The notes under the pieces are model-generated. The model was not told where the DNA came from and made no database searches. It saw only the letters and a list, made by a program, of their open reading frames with translations. Of a DNA stretch of 64,000 nucleotides, positions 51,725 to 63,349 are shown piece after piece. Location: the NCBI RefSeq assembly GCF_036320965.1, contig NC_092281.1, forward strand, positions 12,070,719 through 12,134,718. Reading direction: 5' to 3'. The position numbers and the translations under genes were made by a program. This DNA is from Panulirus ornatus (taxonomy: Eukaryota > Arthropoda > Malacostraca > Decapoda > Palinuridae). Position 1 is the stretch's first letter. Each line of letters opens with the position of its first letter.

Positions 51725-52055
51725 GTTGGGCCAGGAGAGTCCCTGGCAGGTGCGCCAAGAGAGCTCCTTGCAGGTGTACCAGGAGAGCCCCTGGTAGGTG
51801 CACCAAGAGAGCCCCTTGCAAGTGTACCAGGAGAGCCCCTGGTAGGTGCACCAAGAGAGCCCCTTGCAGGTGTACCAGGAGAGCCCCTGGTAGGTGCACC
51901 AAGAGAGCTCCTTGCAGGTGTACCAGTAGATTCCCTGGCAGGTGCACTAGGGGAGGAGCCTCTAGCTGCTAACAGGTGCACCAAGAGAGCCCCTGGCAAG
52001 TCCATCAGGAGAGCTTCTGGCAGGTGCACCAGAAGAGCCCTTGGCAGGTAGGTGC
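51725..52055. repeat. 24-bp minisatellite organised in 48-bp dimers
   Basis: Monomers CCAGGAGAGCCCCTGGTAGG... and CCAAGAGAGCCCCTTGCAGG... alternate, with TGCACC and TGTACC following, so the true period is 48. All frames stay open in parts, which is a repeat effect. Confidence 0.92.
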
Positions 52056-52959
52056 ATTCCGAACGACATAAAGGTACCAAAAGCTAAGAGTGCCACGTAG
52101 GTGGACAGAGGCATGAATCTTGGTCATGTTATCGGTGGATGGGAGGGAGGGTGGAAGGTGCCGAGCTGAGAGGCCACTTCTCTTCTTGACACTATGGTTC
52201 TCTTCGTAGCAGATTCCCCTTTTCCCACGATGAGAATCAAAATAGAAGGAACCGGTGGTGTTGAATGGCACATGAAGTTAAAGGGTTGTATATGCCACCT
52301 GTTGCGGTGTTTGATCCAGGGTTCGAGGCCGCCGTCCAGTCTTAAGTACCGTCTGGAATCTGTTCTGGTCGGCATCTCTCCCCCACCCGCTGCCATGGTC
52401 CCAGTGACGCGTTCCCGCCATTTACATCAGTAACGGGTGATGGTCCCTGTCTGCTGCGTCAACACTGCATTATACGACTTGAATTCATGATTATAATCAG
52501 CAGCAGATCTACATGGTCTGTCTATTTTCCCCAGAAAGTAAAACAGTGAAGAATGCGCAAGTTTGAGAGGGAGTTCTGAAACCACTTTCAGCCGCGCGTG
52601 TGGGTACTCAACAGTCCGTCGTTTTCTTTAGCTAGCCAGACGTTGTGGCCGAAAACGAGTCCTTGAGGCGAAGAATGTCCACTAGGCGACCTCCCGGGTC
52701 ATTACCGAGGAAATTGCACCTCCTCAAGTGGGAAGTTCCCATAGAGCGGCATGTTAGTGAGCGTTCACAGACATGCCAAAGAGGGCTGCTGGGGCAACGG
52801 GTCGAACCACCGTGTTCATGGCTGTCCACGCTGCAGGAGGAGGCGGCCGGTGAAACCTCTCACACAAGACAACGGTGAAGCAAGGTAAACAAGAAGATAT
52901 CACCTGAGGATTGGAACCTGGGGCCTCGCGAACCACCACCACCACAAGCGTAGTCTTTG
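52056..52959. other. intron stretch: no gene seen
   Basis: No repeat or exon could be supported. Confidence 0.4.
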
Positions 52960-53235
52960 TCTGAAGGACTTCGACAAAGGGTCTTAATAGCCAGCCATTC
53001 GGACCACGAACGAAGGGCGCCACTGTCCATGTAGACCATGAACCAAAGGAATGTTTGCCATTTGGACCATGAAACAAGAGCTCCTTAAGCCATGAGGACC
53101 ACGACACAAGGGTCCGGCTAGCCATGTGGACACTATACCAAAGATCCCACTGGTCATGTGGACATTGAACCGAGGATCCTGTCAGCCATGAGGACCGTGG
53201 ACCAAGGGTCGACATGAACCAGTAAGTCTTAAGCA
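52960..53235. repeat. degenerate minisatellite, about 35-40-bp unit
   Basis: AGCCATGTGGACCATGAACC, then AAGGGTC-like words recur about seven times with heavy divergence. Confidence 0.55.
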
Positions 53236-54133
53236 ATGGCATCTCATGGATCATGAATTAGTGCCAGGGTGACTCACTGAATTAACGAAGCCAACAACTG
53301 GAAGGGGATCAAAGATTCCTTATTAAGAGGTGGGCCTGAGCAAGGCGGCCAGGGAGTCTTGAAAACAAGATCGTCTTTCACCGAGATATTGGATAATAAA
53401 GTGGCTGCAAATCTATTGCTGGGAACCAGGGGGATCCACACGCAGTCACAGAAGTACATAAAAGCACCGTCATTCCAAAATACCTTGGACCAAAAGCAAG
53501 GGCGATCAGCACAGGTACCGTTACCCACTATGACCCAGACCAGAGACACAAGGAACCTACATACCAACTTGGGAATTAATGAAGGTATCTCGAGGGGGAT
53601 CAACCATGCTAGAGGCATCCTACATCATCCTAACTAGGGGCTTGGCTATACTGAGTCGACCACCATGGCCGCCGCGCAGGAGGTGACACGAGCATATCGG
53701 TCTTGCATGAGGGAGGAAGAAGGAGGGAGGAGGAGGGGAGAGGTGTGCCCTTCCAAGGAGAAGGTCAAAGCCCTTCCTGCTCAACACCCACCGTCAGGTC
53801 TCCTGCCCATTTCCCACTGCCAGGTGTCCGGCAAGCGATGCACTGTCTGTAGCTGTTGCCAGTAAAGGCCCGGGAGTCTGCCAGACGTAAGCTGGAAAGA
53901 TCTGGTGTTGACTTCGGGCAACTTGGCCGGATTGGTCGTGTACCGTGCGAAGGAACCATTGCCGAAGTGGAACGCTGGAAACAATGGTGTTTCTGTAGAT
54001 TAATGTTCACAGGAACCCTCGAAAACCAAATTGGTGTTATAATGCATTGAGAGAATTATTAGGTTCTCTTATGTATGTGATTACTATGAGTGTGTCAAAA
54101 GAAGTTTTACACTCGTGGGAACCCCTCTTAACC

Positions 54134-54136
<3 letters not shown>
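53236..54136. other. intron stretch: no gene seen
   Basis: Short frames near 53,665-54,050 show no domain features. Confidence 0.4.
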
Positions 54137-54193
<57 letters not shown>

Positions 54194-54195
54194 AC
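54137..54195. repeat. (TA)n-(TG)n microsatellite
   Basis: About 22 TA units followed by five TG units. Confidence 0.95.
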
Positions 54196-54810
54196 TATAT
54201 TTTCCTTCTGTGTGCGTATACATAGACAAACACCAGCTTAAGCTAAGTATGTGAGTATGTTGTTGCATTTAATGGTTAACACCACGTCAAGGTCATTAAG
54301 CCAGATAGCGTTACATACAAGTTAAACATTCTATTGTTGTTGGTGGGCTGGCGAGGTGTTTGTCAAACACGGTAACCACGTCTCTGAAAGGCAAGGCATC
54401 GGATGCTCTGGATCCCAGGTTAACAGGGTTCAGATGGCGGGGAGATGAACCTGTGAATCTCTTTCCTGGACTGATGACTGGCGGCGACGGGTTTTCAGGA
54501 ATTGAAGTATTTGGCTGGGGCTCGTTAGAGGGTTCCACGGAGTGCTTCTTGGAGGAGGATATCGTTAGGGAAGAGGAAAGACGAACAGGAGGATGACAGA
54601 CCCCAGGGCAACCCAGCTAATTCAGCTACAGTCTTATAATTCAGAAGAAAATATTGTTAGCAAAAAAAAAAATCACTGTACCTTGCCCTAGTCGAGACCC
54701 TTCGTTAGGCCTGAGCCTGGGCCGGGTCTTTCGCTAGGCCCTTAGCTTGGTGTGGGCCCTCGTCTAGGTCTTCGCCTGGTTATGGATTCTTCGCTAAAAT
54801 GTAGCAACTT
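54196..54810. other. intron stretch with a short degenerate repeat
   Basis: From 54,690 to 54,790 words of the type TCGCTAGGCC and CTTGGTGTGGGCC recur. No gene is seen. Confidence 0.4.
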
Positions 54811-54819
54811 ATCCCCTGC

Positions 54820-55388
54820 TACGGACCCTTAGTACGGGCCCCTGTCTCCAGATGGACACCCACCCGAGCTCGTTTTGACCACTGTCGTTTGTTGGATTTT
54901 CTGGCCAAGTAAACCCGTGGGGTGTCCTTAAGGCTACCCCCCCCCCCCTCCAATGTAAGTTTACCAAAAAGTAAACAATACCCAAGATGGGGACGGATCA
55001 ATGTATAGCAGAGGACGAGAATAATTTCCCTAAACTTAAATTCGAAATCGTTGTCCATGTAGTTTGCCGGCTCTTTTTCACTGCTTCTGTCATCTGCTGA
55101 CTTGGCTTTAGGTCACCAGAGATCATCGCACAAGTTTTTTTTTCCACATTTACGCCATGTACCTCAAACAGACTTCCTACCGAAGCTTGCCTTTTCGTTT
55201 CTACTACCGATAACGTAAACTTTGCCGTGGTCGATGTTAAGATTAATTAGCCACCTGTGAGCCCAGCCCACCAATTTGTTTGTCTATGTTTGTTAGAAGC
55301 TGCAGACGTTCAATTTCTGCTGTAGATTTATTTCCCAACTTAGTATCGTCGGCAAATTTCGATATTCGTACAATCCATCCTATTTCCA

Positions 55389-55390
<2 letters not shown>
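54820..55390 (-). mobile_element. old LINE remnant, 3' part, interrupted by a younger LINE
   Basis: On the minus strand: I-S-K-F-A-D-D-T-K-L-G-N-K (about 55,370-55,330), then EIERLQ and, later, L-I-R-P-H-L-G-Y-C (about 54,970-54,950). These are RT motifs of jockey/CR1-type elements. Its upstream part is found at 56,640-56,900, with a LINE copy and other repeats in between. Stops and frameshifts occur. Confidence 0.78.
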
Positions 55391-55391
<1 letters not shown>

Positions 55392-55423
<32 letters not shown>

Positions 55424-56151
55424 CTTTGTCGCTGTCTCCCGCGTTTGCGAGGTAGCGCGAGGAAACAGACGAAAGAAATGGCCCAACCCCCATACACACG
55501 TACATACACACGTCCACACACGCAAATATACATACCTACACAGCTTTCCATGGTTTACCCCAGACGCTTCACATGCCTTGATTCAATCCACTGACAGCAC
55601 GTCAACCCCTGTATACCACATCGCTCCAATTCACTCTATTCCTTGCCCTCCTTTCACCCTCCTGCATGTTCAGGCCCCGATCACACAAAATCTTTTTCAC
55701 TCCATCTTTCCACCTCCAATTTGGTCTCCCTCTTCTCCTCGTTCCCTCCACCTCCGACACATATATCCTCTTGGTCAATCTTTCCTCACTCATTCTCTCC
55801 ATGTGCCCAAACCATTTCAAAACACCCTCTTCTGCTCTCTCAACCACGCTCTTTTTATTTCCACACATCTCTCTTACCCTTACGTTACTTACTCGATCAA
55901 ACCACCTCACACCACACATTGTCCTCAAACATCTCATTTCCAGCACATCCATCCTCCTGCGCACAACTCTATCCATAGCCCACGCCTCGCAACCATACAA
56001 CATTGTTGGAACCACTATTCCTTCAAACATACCCATTTTTGCTTTCCGAGATAATGTTCTCGACTTCCACACATTTTTCAAGGCTCCCAAAATTTTCGCC
56101 CCCTCCCCCACCCTATGATCCACTTCCGCTTCCATGGTTCCATCCGCTGAC

Positions 56152-56154
<3 letters not shown>
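55392..56154 (-). mobile_element. RTE-like LINE copy 7, 5'-truncated
   Basis: On the minus strand the frame is open from [13 protein letters not shown] to the stop (55,602), then the 3' untranslated region and a poly(A) tail of about 29 bases (T-run 55,392-55,420). It is inserted inside the older LINE. The truncation point at CTGACAGAT runs directly into (TA)n. Confidence 0.93.

Positions 56155-56196
<42 letters not shown>
56153..56196. repeat. (TA)n microsatellite
   Basis: About 21 TA units between LINE copy 7 and repeat B. Confidence 0.95.
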
Positions 56197-56198
<2 letters not shown>

Positions 56199-56426
56199 CC
56201 CTGGGGATGGGGAGAAAGAATACTTCCCACGTATTCCCTGCTTGTCGTAGAAGGCAACTAAAAGGGGAGGGAGCGGGGGGCTAGAAATCCTCCCCTCTTG
56301 TTTTTTTTTTTCCAAAAGAAGGAACAGAGAAGGGGGCCAGGTGAGGATATTCCTTCAGAGGCCCAGTCCTCTGTTCTTAACGCTACCTTGCTAACGCGGG
56401 AAATGGCAGTTTGAAAGAAAAAAAAA
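56194..56426 (+). repeat. dispersed repeat B, near-complete copy
   Basis: Same order of blocks as at 11.3 kb: CCCTGGGGATGGGG, TGTCGTAGAAGGC, AACTAAAAGGGGAGG, AACAGAGAAGGGGG, AACGCTACCTTGCTAACGCG and GTTTGAAAGAAAAAAAA. TA tracts lie on both sides. Confidence 0.88.
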
Positions 56427-56451
56427 TATATATATATATATGTGTGTGTGT

Positions 56452-56508
<57 letters not shown>
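56427..56508. repeat. (TA)n with an internal (TG)n
   Basis: TA units, six TG units, then about 25 TA units. Confidence 0.95.
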
Positions 56509-56511
<3 letters not shown>

Positions 56512-56639
56512 GTAATTTCTTATGCGCGCGGGGTAGCGTGAGAGGAGATGACTAAGCCACTGAACTGACCTATTTGCTAATTTGTTATGATCTTGTTCAA
56601 TTATTCTACTGTCTTTAAACCTTGGATTTGAAGCCCACT

Positions 56640-56900
56640 TCTAATTTATTTGTGTATTAAAAAAAAAAAAAAATAGGACCAAGGATCGATCCCTGTGGTA
56701 CCCTACTTGTCACGTTCAGCCAGTCTGAGGTTTCACCAGTCAAAACTTCACGTCGCTTTTCTACAAGGAAGGTAATCGCTTATCCATTCACATTACTACG
56801 CCATCCATTTCAATTTATCGACATACTTGTCTCTTGCGTGGTACTCTGTCGGATACCACGACGAACCTCCTAGGGGAAAAAGAAACTGAAAAACCGAGGG
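56640..56900 (-). mobile_element. old LINE remnant, reverse-transcriptase core
   Basis: On the minus strand: E-V-L-T-G-E-T-S-D-W-L-N-V-T-S, then R-V-P-Q-G-S-I-L-G-P-I-F (about 56,745-56,672), with upstream W-L-type residues eroded. A T/A-run replaces the residues after the last phenylalanine. The frame resumes at 55,390 with the FADD-type motif, so this and the 54.8-55.4 kb piece are one element split by insertions. Confidence 0.82.
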
Positions 56901-57799
56901 AGGAATACAATGATTTGGTCAAGGGAGGAGGGAATATGAGTCGGAAGTAGTGGAGGGGTGAGGGAGGGATAGGGACGGTCCCATGGGAGGAGTTCACAGC
57001 TTGTAATCCCTCGCCCCCACCCACCCGCGCCGTCTGTCATCAGGAAACCCGAGAATATTCCTACGATTTCCATAAAACCCTCTGGGGGTTGCCATGACAC
57101 ACCACTGTTCACAAATTCAAGTCATTTCTAGAAACACGGTCAGTCTTGGTGAGTTCCGACAACGAAGCTATCAAACGTTGAGAACACTTTTATTGATTTA
57201 AAAACCAGCAGAATTTTAGGCATGGATGGTCTGTCTCCATGAGGGGACCGGCTGTTGGAGGCTCAACTGACTAGCTTCGGAGGGGAGGGGGGATGTTGTG
57301 TGTATGCGACGGGGGAGGAGGGTTTGGAGGCCGCACAGATTATTATGTGCCGTTCGTCCTGAACCAACCCCCACCATCCCCCCACCTGAGCCTCAGGGAG
57401 GCATCAGCCTCACCACCATTGAGTATATTACTTCCGTAGGGTCAGGAATGTCGATGGAAAGCCTCAAAGTAACTGGAAACTCTTAGGCGCATAACATACG
57501 TGTATGTTCTTGGGTGTGCGCTCCGCGAGGGTGCATGCGTCGCCCCCGCGTAAGCGGACGCGCCCCGCCGCACGTCCACGCCGCTAATGAAGCGCTGATG
57601 AGACGTGAAATCTGGTGTTGGCAATTAGTCTCATAATGGCTGGAGCACGACCAGGCGGCACCACCTTCCCCCTCTACTCACCCGTCGGTGAACGATGGAA
57701 GTGGAGGGGTCTACCCACCGGTGTGGGTGAGGGATGGACGACTCCCTCACCCAACACAGGGGAGGAGGGTTGGTCTACTCGTGTGGGCGAGGGACTTGT
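56901..57799. other. intron stretch: no gene seen
   Basis: Moderately GC-rich, including a CpG-rich patch at about 57,515-57,595. No exon could be supported. Confidence 0.4.
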
Positions 57800-57809
57800 G
57801 TGCAGTTAG

Positions 57810-58115
57810 CAGGAGTCCCCTCCCTCCCCAGCAGCCTCCAGACTTATGTCCTTACAACGGGCGTCCCTCCCTCCCCTGTGGTCTCTCATTATGTCACTCC
57901 GACAAGGAGTTCCCACCCCTCACCATCCACTTCCAGTCTCATGTCCCTTCACCGGCAGCAGCCCCCTTCTTCCTTTAGCCGCCTCCAGTCACGTCCCACC
58001 AGCAGGAGTCGCATCCTTTCCCAGCCGCCTTCAGTCACGTTCCACCTGCAGGAGTCCCCATCAGCTTCTAATCTCATGTCCCACCAGCAGGAGTTCCCCT
58101 CCCTCTCTCCCATAC
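57810..58115. repeat. degenerate minisatellite, about 45-50-bp unit
   Basis: CCTCCAGTCACGTCCCACC, GCAGGAGTC and CCCTCCC words recur six to seven times with divergence. The overlapping long frames (up to 155 codons) follow from the repeat. Confidence 0.6.
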
Positions 58116-58634
58116 CCACGGTGCGATCTCCCTCGTCTGTGTCAAGTGCCAGTACAGCCATACCTGGGGAGTGAGTCTGGTTGTATCCAGGTGCCTTGTT
58201 TCAAAAAAGTAACATGCATGAAGCGCCTGCCACTCAGTGAACCCAACAAATTATCTTCGCAGACACGTATGATCGTGCAAGAAAAAAAAAACTATAAACA
58301 CAGTGTAAAATAAACCGTTCTTGTTTCTTGTAAAAGGAAAACAAACAGGTGTCAGAAGTGGTGTTGCCAACTTGTTAATGAGGCGCAGGTGGGAGGGGCG
58401 CGTCAACCCCCCCACAGCTCCACACTATTATCATAAACCCTGTAATGCCTATTGTCTCCAACCCCCGACTCCTCACCGCAAGTGGCTGGTGTGCTTTCTC
58501 CCGTCTGCGCTCACCCTTAGGTCAAGTCTTAAGTGGTCTGAGACGATTCAAGGGTCGGGAAATGGATATGGCGAATATGATTCATCATGTCACCTCTACT
58601 GATATTTTAAGCTTGGCAGATTTTCTTTTCAGCT
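58116..58634. other. intron stretch: no gene seen
   Basis: No recognised coding or repeat structure. Confidence 0.4.
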
Positions 58635-58740
58635 GCCTGGAAATGCCTCAGTAGGTTGGTGAACTCTTTACTGCTGGTGGAAATGCCTCAGTAGGTTGAT
58701 AATATATTCAAAGCTTGGTGGAAATGCCTCAGTATTTACT
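58635..58740. repeat. short tandem repeat, about 40-bp unit, three copies
   Basis: TGGAAATGCCTCAGTAGGTTG appears at about 58,639, 58,678 and, shortened, at 58,719. Confidence 0.85.
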
Positions 58741-58779
58741 GCTGATCTGGGCCATATGGAAAGGATCTAAAAGACTCAG

Positions 58780-61700
58780 TGATCCAAGATGAGGGTATGT
58801 GCTGGACGACGGAATAGTATCCAACACTCCAAATTCTGTTCCAGATAAAGACAGTTCAGCAGCAGGCACCCCATTCTCCTTCTGCTACAACAACCAGCAC
58901 GAGAAAAAAAATAAGTGCATCATATAGCATAAAAAATACTGACATGTACAGTTTCTAGGACGGTGTGGAAAAAGGAATAACTTCTGGTTTTCATGGCTGG
59001 ATACTTGGAGGAGGAGGATGGAATCTGAGAAAAAAAGGTCCATTTTCAAAAAAGAAATAATGTGTTTATCTGTCTTGTATAAGCCCATTTATTGATAACT
59101 GTTTACTAATGAAGTATTTGTCTAGCTTAGAAACCTTGTCGGATAATGTCACCACCACCTGGTCTGGGACCACTTCGCGCTCAGGAATCCATGGTTAACT
59201 CCTCAGCTCAGGGTCGTCTGTGGAGGACTTCCCCGACTTTCTAAGCTCACAGGGGAGCTGAGGACGCTGTGGCTAATCTTCCTCAGGTCTGAAACCCCGA
59301 CTGAGACCACCACCACCACCACCTGATCTGAGCCCACAGGGGTCGCGGTGGAGAACCTCCCTACTTGGTTGTAGCCCACAGGCGGTGCAGAATCTTGTGC
59401 AGCATTTTCCTCGGCTTACGGACCTCCGTCGGATATCTATCACATGGGAAGGACACATACCAAGCGGTCCATGACGATGTTACTGCTAGAGGACGGAGAT
59501 GCTATGCCAAGTTCCTAATCCCATCTTGGAGTAAAAGCAGAGTGCGAAATCAGAAGGCGCCTCCTCATCTACCTCTCCCTCCAGCAAAACAGCCGGCGGG
59601 GAAATAGAAGTAAAGGTGCAACGTGTGGTGAAAAAGCTTAAATACTCACCAAGTTTCGTTGGAAAGTGTGGCGGGGGAAGAACCTTATCAATCTCTGAAG
59701 TTATACGTTCTGAGAAGAAGCCGAGATCCGAAAAAAAAATAAATCTATTGTTAGAAAGAGATAGATATATGTATCCTTCTTGAAAACAAAAAGAAAAATA
59801 TTGATCACTGGCATCATTTATCTCGCTCAGGAGGCCTAACGAAGGACATCACCACCCGGGGTGGACACAGGAGCTAAAGGATCCTGTAACTGATCCTCTT
59901 AGTTCAAGACACCCAGCGGAGGACGTCAGCACCCGGTGTGGGACCATACAGCAGCTCAGGACACTGCTCACGGAAACCTCCAGAAGACCCCTGCCACCCA
60001 GTCTTGGTCCGTATGGGAATTCAGGGATCCTGTGGCTCACTCTCCCCATCCTAGGGATCGTGGTGGAGGACGTCCCCATCCGCTCAGGGGCCACAGGCAG
60101 TTGAGGACCTTGTGGACTGTCTTCCTTACTTCAGAGACCCGCGAATGTCCGACCCCACCAGTTCGAGGCCACTTGGGGAGGCCAGATGACAGAAGACCCG
60201 ATGTTTCATGAAGATCGTCATCCACTGGGAGACAAAATTAGCATCCAAACTTTCTAATCCTGTTTCAGATACAGACATGATATTGATGGAGAAGACATCG
60301 TCCCGCCCACCTCTCCCTACGGCACAAGAGCCGGTAGGAAAAAGCCATGAAAGTACATGATATAAAGAGAATATTCTGACCTGGACGTAATATAGGAAAT
60401 TATGAGAAGGAATAACGTAATACATTTCCGTAACTGGGTGCTGTGGGTGGAATACTGAAATCTGAACAGAAAATAAGAGACAAATGCTAATGTTTATCGT
60501 CCATTATCAAGCATTTTAATGATGAATGTTGTCACTAAAGTATCTGTCTAGCTTAGGAACCTTGATACAAGGAGGGCACCACCCAATCTGGGCCGACTCG
60601 GGAGCCTATGACCTCGTAGTCGACTCTCCTTACCTCACGAACACCGATGGAGGGCGCCCCAGTCCTATCTGGGCCCTCTTGGGAGTTAAGTATCGTGTAA
60701 GTGATCCTCTTCAGATCAGGAACCCGGCGGAGGAGGCCCGGTCTGGGCGGCGATAAGCAGTTCAAGATCATAATTTTTCTTGATTCAGGGACTCGGCGGA
60801 TGTGCGTCCCGACTCCGTCTGGGCCAAATTGGAAGGGCCAATGACAAGAGCTAATGTCTCATGCCAAGGCCATCTGTTGGAGGAGAAGAATAGTGACCTG
60901 AGTTCCTAATCTCATTTGAGATAAAGACAGCGACAGTACATCAGAGGCACCTCCGCACACTCTTAACACAACAGCCGGCATGAAAAAGCCAAGAAGGTAA
61001 AGGCTATGATGTAAAAAGAGAATATACTATCATCGACATTTTCTATGAAAGTACAGGAGGGAGTAACACTGTCGGTTGCTTGTGGTGGATACTGTACGAC
61101 GGAGGATAATATCTTAAAACACAAAGAAGAAAGTTGGAAGTATTAATTTCGTGGGAGGAGGTTTCTTAACCCATAAGTAGCTGTGATCACCTGAGTGTGT
61201 GTCTAACTAAAGACCCTTGCTGATCTCCCTTCAGCCCAGAGACCACAGCGGAGGACGCCCCGCTGGTTCTTTGGTTGACCCTCCCACACCTTAGGGGCAC
61301 CAGGGAGAGAGAAGTAGCTGTCCTGTCTGGGCCCCTCAGGGGGAAACCTCAGGCTCCCTTGGCTAATCCTCTCCAGCTTAGGACCCCATCCCCCCCGGCG
61401 GAGGCTGTCACCACCTGGTCTGAGCCCACGTCGAGGGTGTGTGTGTCAGCACGCTCTGGTTGACCCTCCTCAGCTCAGAGACACCGGTAGAGGACATTCC
61501 CGTCCTGTCTGGGCCCACATGGGAGCTCAGGACCCAGTTACCGATCCTTATCAGGTTAGGAACCCCGGCGGAGAGGACGTTAACACCCGGTCTGGGCCCA
61601 GATGGGAGTTCAGGACCCTGCGGTTGATCATCATCAGTTCAGGAACCCCGACAGAGGAGGACGTCCCCACTCGGTGTGGGACCACAGGGGAGGTGGGAGA

Positions 61701-61790
61701 TCCTGTGGTTGATCCCTCCTCAGCCTAAGCCCCAGCGGAGGATGTGTCCCCCCCACCCGATCTGGACCCACGGTGGAGTTCAAGATCCGA
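58780..61790. repeat. macrosatellite-like tandem of about 0.65-0.75-kb units
   Basis: Four diverged units. Each has a worn AT-rich core (AGATAAAGACAG at about 58,852, matches at about 59,540, 60,268 and 60,921, followed by CCGG-type ACAGCCGGC and AAAGAGAATAT words). A shared piece TCTGTCTAGCTTAGGAACCT occurs at 59,126 and 60,544, and then a GC-rich arm of 70-80-base subrepeats (GGCGGAGGACG, CACCCGGTCTGGGCCCA, GGGAGTTCAGGACC). No coding frame spans a unit. It lies in the presumed FGF-like first intron. Confidence 0.7.
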
Positions 61791-61989
61791 TGCCAGACTG
61801 ATTTGATTTTAGTATCGTGTGTGGCAGCCAGCTCGCCTCACCTCAAGTTGTGGGGCGGCTGTGGCTCCACAAGATAACCAATGCTGATAACCCACACGCT
61901 AGTCGATGCAAGTAACCCACATAACTACTAATCACTTCAGATAATGACTCAAACAATTAAACTACAAAATGGGTTGTGGGATAAAGTGA

Positions 61990-62405
61990 AATGACCAGTG
62001 TTACGCCCTGCGCTTAATGACTTGTGTTGCGCCCTTCACTTAATGACTGGTGTTGCGCCCTGCACTTAATGACTGGTGTTACGCCCTTCACTTAATGACT
62101 GGTGTTGCGCCCTGCACTTAATGACTGGTGTTGCGCCCTGCACTTAATGACTGGTGTTACGCCCTTCACTTAATGACTAGTGTTGCGCCCTGCACTTAAT
62201 GACTGGTGTTGCGCCCTGCACTTAATGACTGGTGTTGCGCCCTGCACTTAATGACTGGTGTTGCGCCCTGCACTTAATGACTAGTGTTGCGCCCTGCACT
62301 TAATGACTGGTGTTGTGCCCTGCACTTAATGACTGGTGTTGGGGTTCATCACTTAATAACCATGTTATGCCCAGCACTTAATGATCAGTGATGCGTCCAG
62401 CATAA
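61990..62405. repeat. 26-bp minisatellite, about 15 copies
   Basis: The unit is CACTTAATGACTGGTGTTGC plus GCCCTG. Two variants (GTTGCGCCCTGCA and GTTACGCCCTTCA) alternate in patches, and the last three units decay. No spacers are unique, so this is not a CRISPR array. Confidence 0.95.
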
Positions 62406-62699
62406 TAACCATGGTTTCCTACAGGTGTGTCGTTTCGTACATAGTCTTGTAAGTGGATGTGTTTACATATGGTTGTCACGGTCGGACATGTACTGAGATG
62501 TGCTTTTATTACTTCTTATAACTACTTACGTACACACCAGATCCCATACTATTAGCGGGTTTAATGTATCCTGTACATGTACATATTTTCCTGGCCATCT
62601 CGTAATTCATAAACCTAATGTTCATTTCGACAATAACTACAACATTGTTTAATGCCAATGTTATGTATGTCATCATCTGGTGACATATACGACGCATTA
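62406..62699. other. intron stretch: no gene seen
   Basis: AT-rich, without coding or repeat structure. Confidence 0.4.
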
Positions 62700-63110
62700 T
62701 GTCGGTATGGAATCCTCTCACACAAGGATGTCTCCCTCCTGAGTGCTACTCATTCCTGTCAAAAGCCGAGCGTCCCTGACGGACACGTAGTCAGGTATGA
62801 GTGAATGGATGTCTTCTAGGAACAGGAGCGGCCCCAAGAATGAGCCCTGTGGGACGCCGGTGTTCACACTGACCCTCCTTATAAACGTAACTTTCCCGTA
62901 AGGCAAGTAAACCCTCTGATGCTCTCTTGTTCACAATGCCTCCCCTTCGAGTCTTCTTCTGTGTTGGTTTGGATATTATACCTCTCCCCGTAAGACAGAG
63001 ACTCGGTGTTTGATGATACGACTCATAGCTTAACCAATGTTCGGTCTGTCTTAATGACAGGTATACGTCATTCCTTCCCATGCTACCAGTCCTACTTCCA
63101 GTGAGTTCTT
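62700..63110 (-). mobile_element. LINE reverse-transcriptase remnant
   Basis: On the minus strand: V-S-V-N-T-G-V-P-Q-G-S-F-L-G-P-L-L-F (about 62,877-62,824), followed by D-I-H-S-L-I-P. The GVPQGS-LGPLLF box is the conserved RT motif 4 of jockey-type LINEs. Upstream residues are in another frame (Q-T-E-H-W-L-S-Y-E-S). It is a different, older family than the RTE-like one. Confidence 0.8.
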
Positions 63111-63119
63111 AAGCATGTT

Positions 63120-63121
<2 letters not shown>

Positions 63122-63167
<46 letters not shown>
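63122..63167. repeat. (GT)n microsatellite
   Basis: About 23 GT units. Confidence 0.96.
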
Positions 63168-63168
<1 letters not shown>

Positions 63169-63349
63169 TACATAGGTAGAGATACGCCGTATTAGAAGGG
63201 TCTTACCTCTTCATGTGTATACTTTGGTCTCAAGATCGTAATGGTCTCCATGACGTCTACGAGACGTGTAAATGATGTCTCCTCAACCGCAATTACTTCC
63301 TTTGGAACCGTGTTGTCACCTCCTTGTGTACACGTCCTCTGTTTCCACC

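Noticed and set aside
57734..58313. Overlapping 146- and 155-codon plus-strand frames
   Set aside because: They lie on a degenerate minisatellite and share its serine/proline-rich periodicity in two frames.
61990..62405. Regular 26-base repeats resembling a CRISPR array at first glance
   Set aside because: There are no unique spacers or cas genes and the host is clearly eukaryotic; it is a minisatellite.
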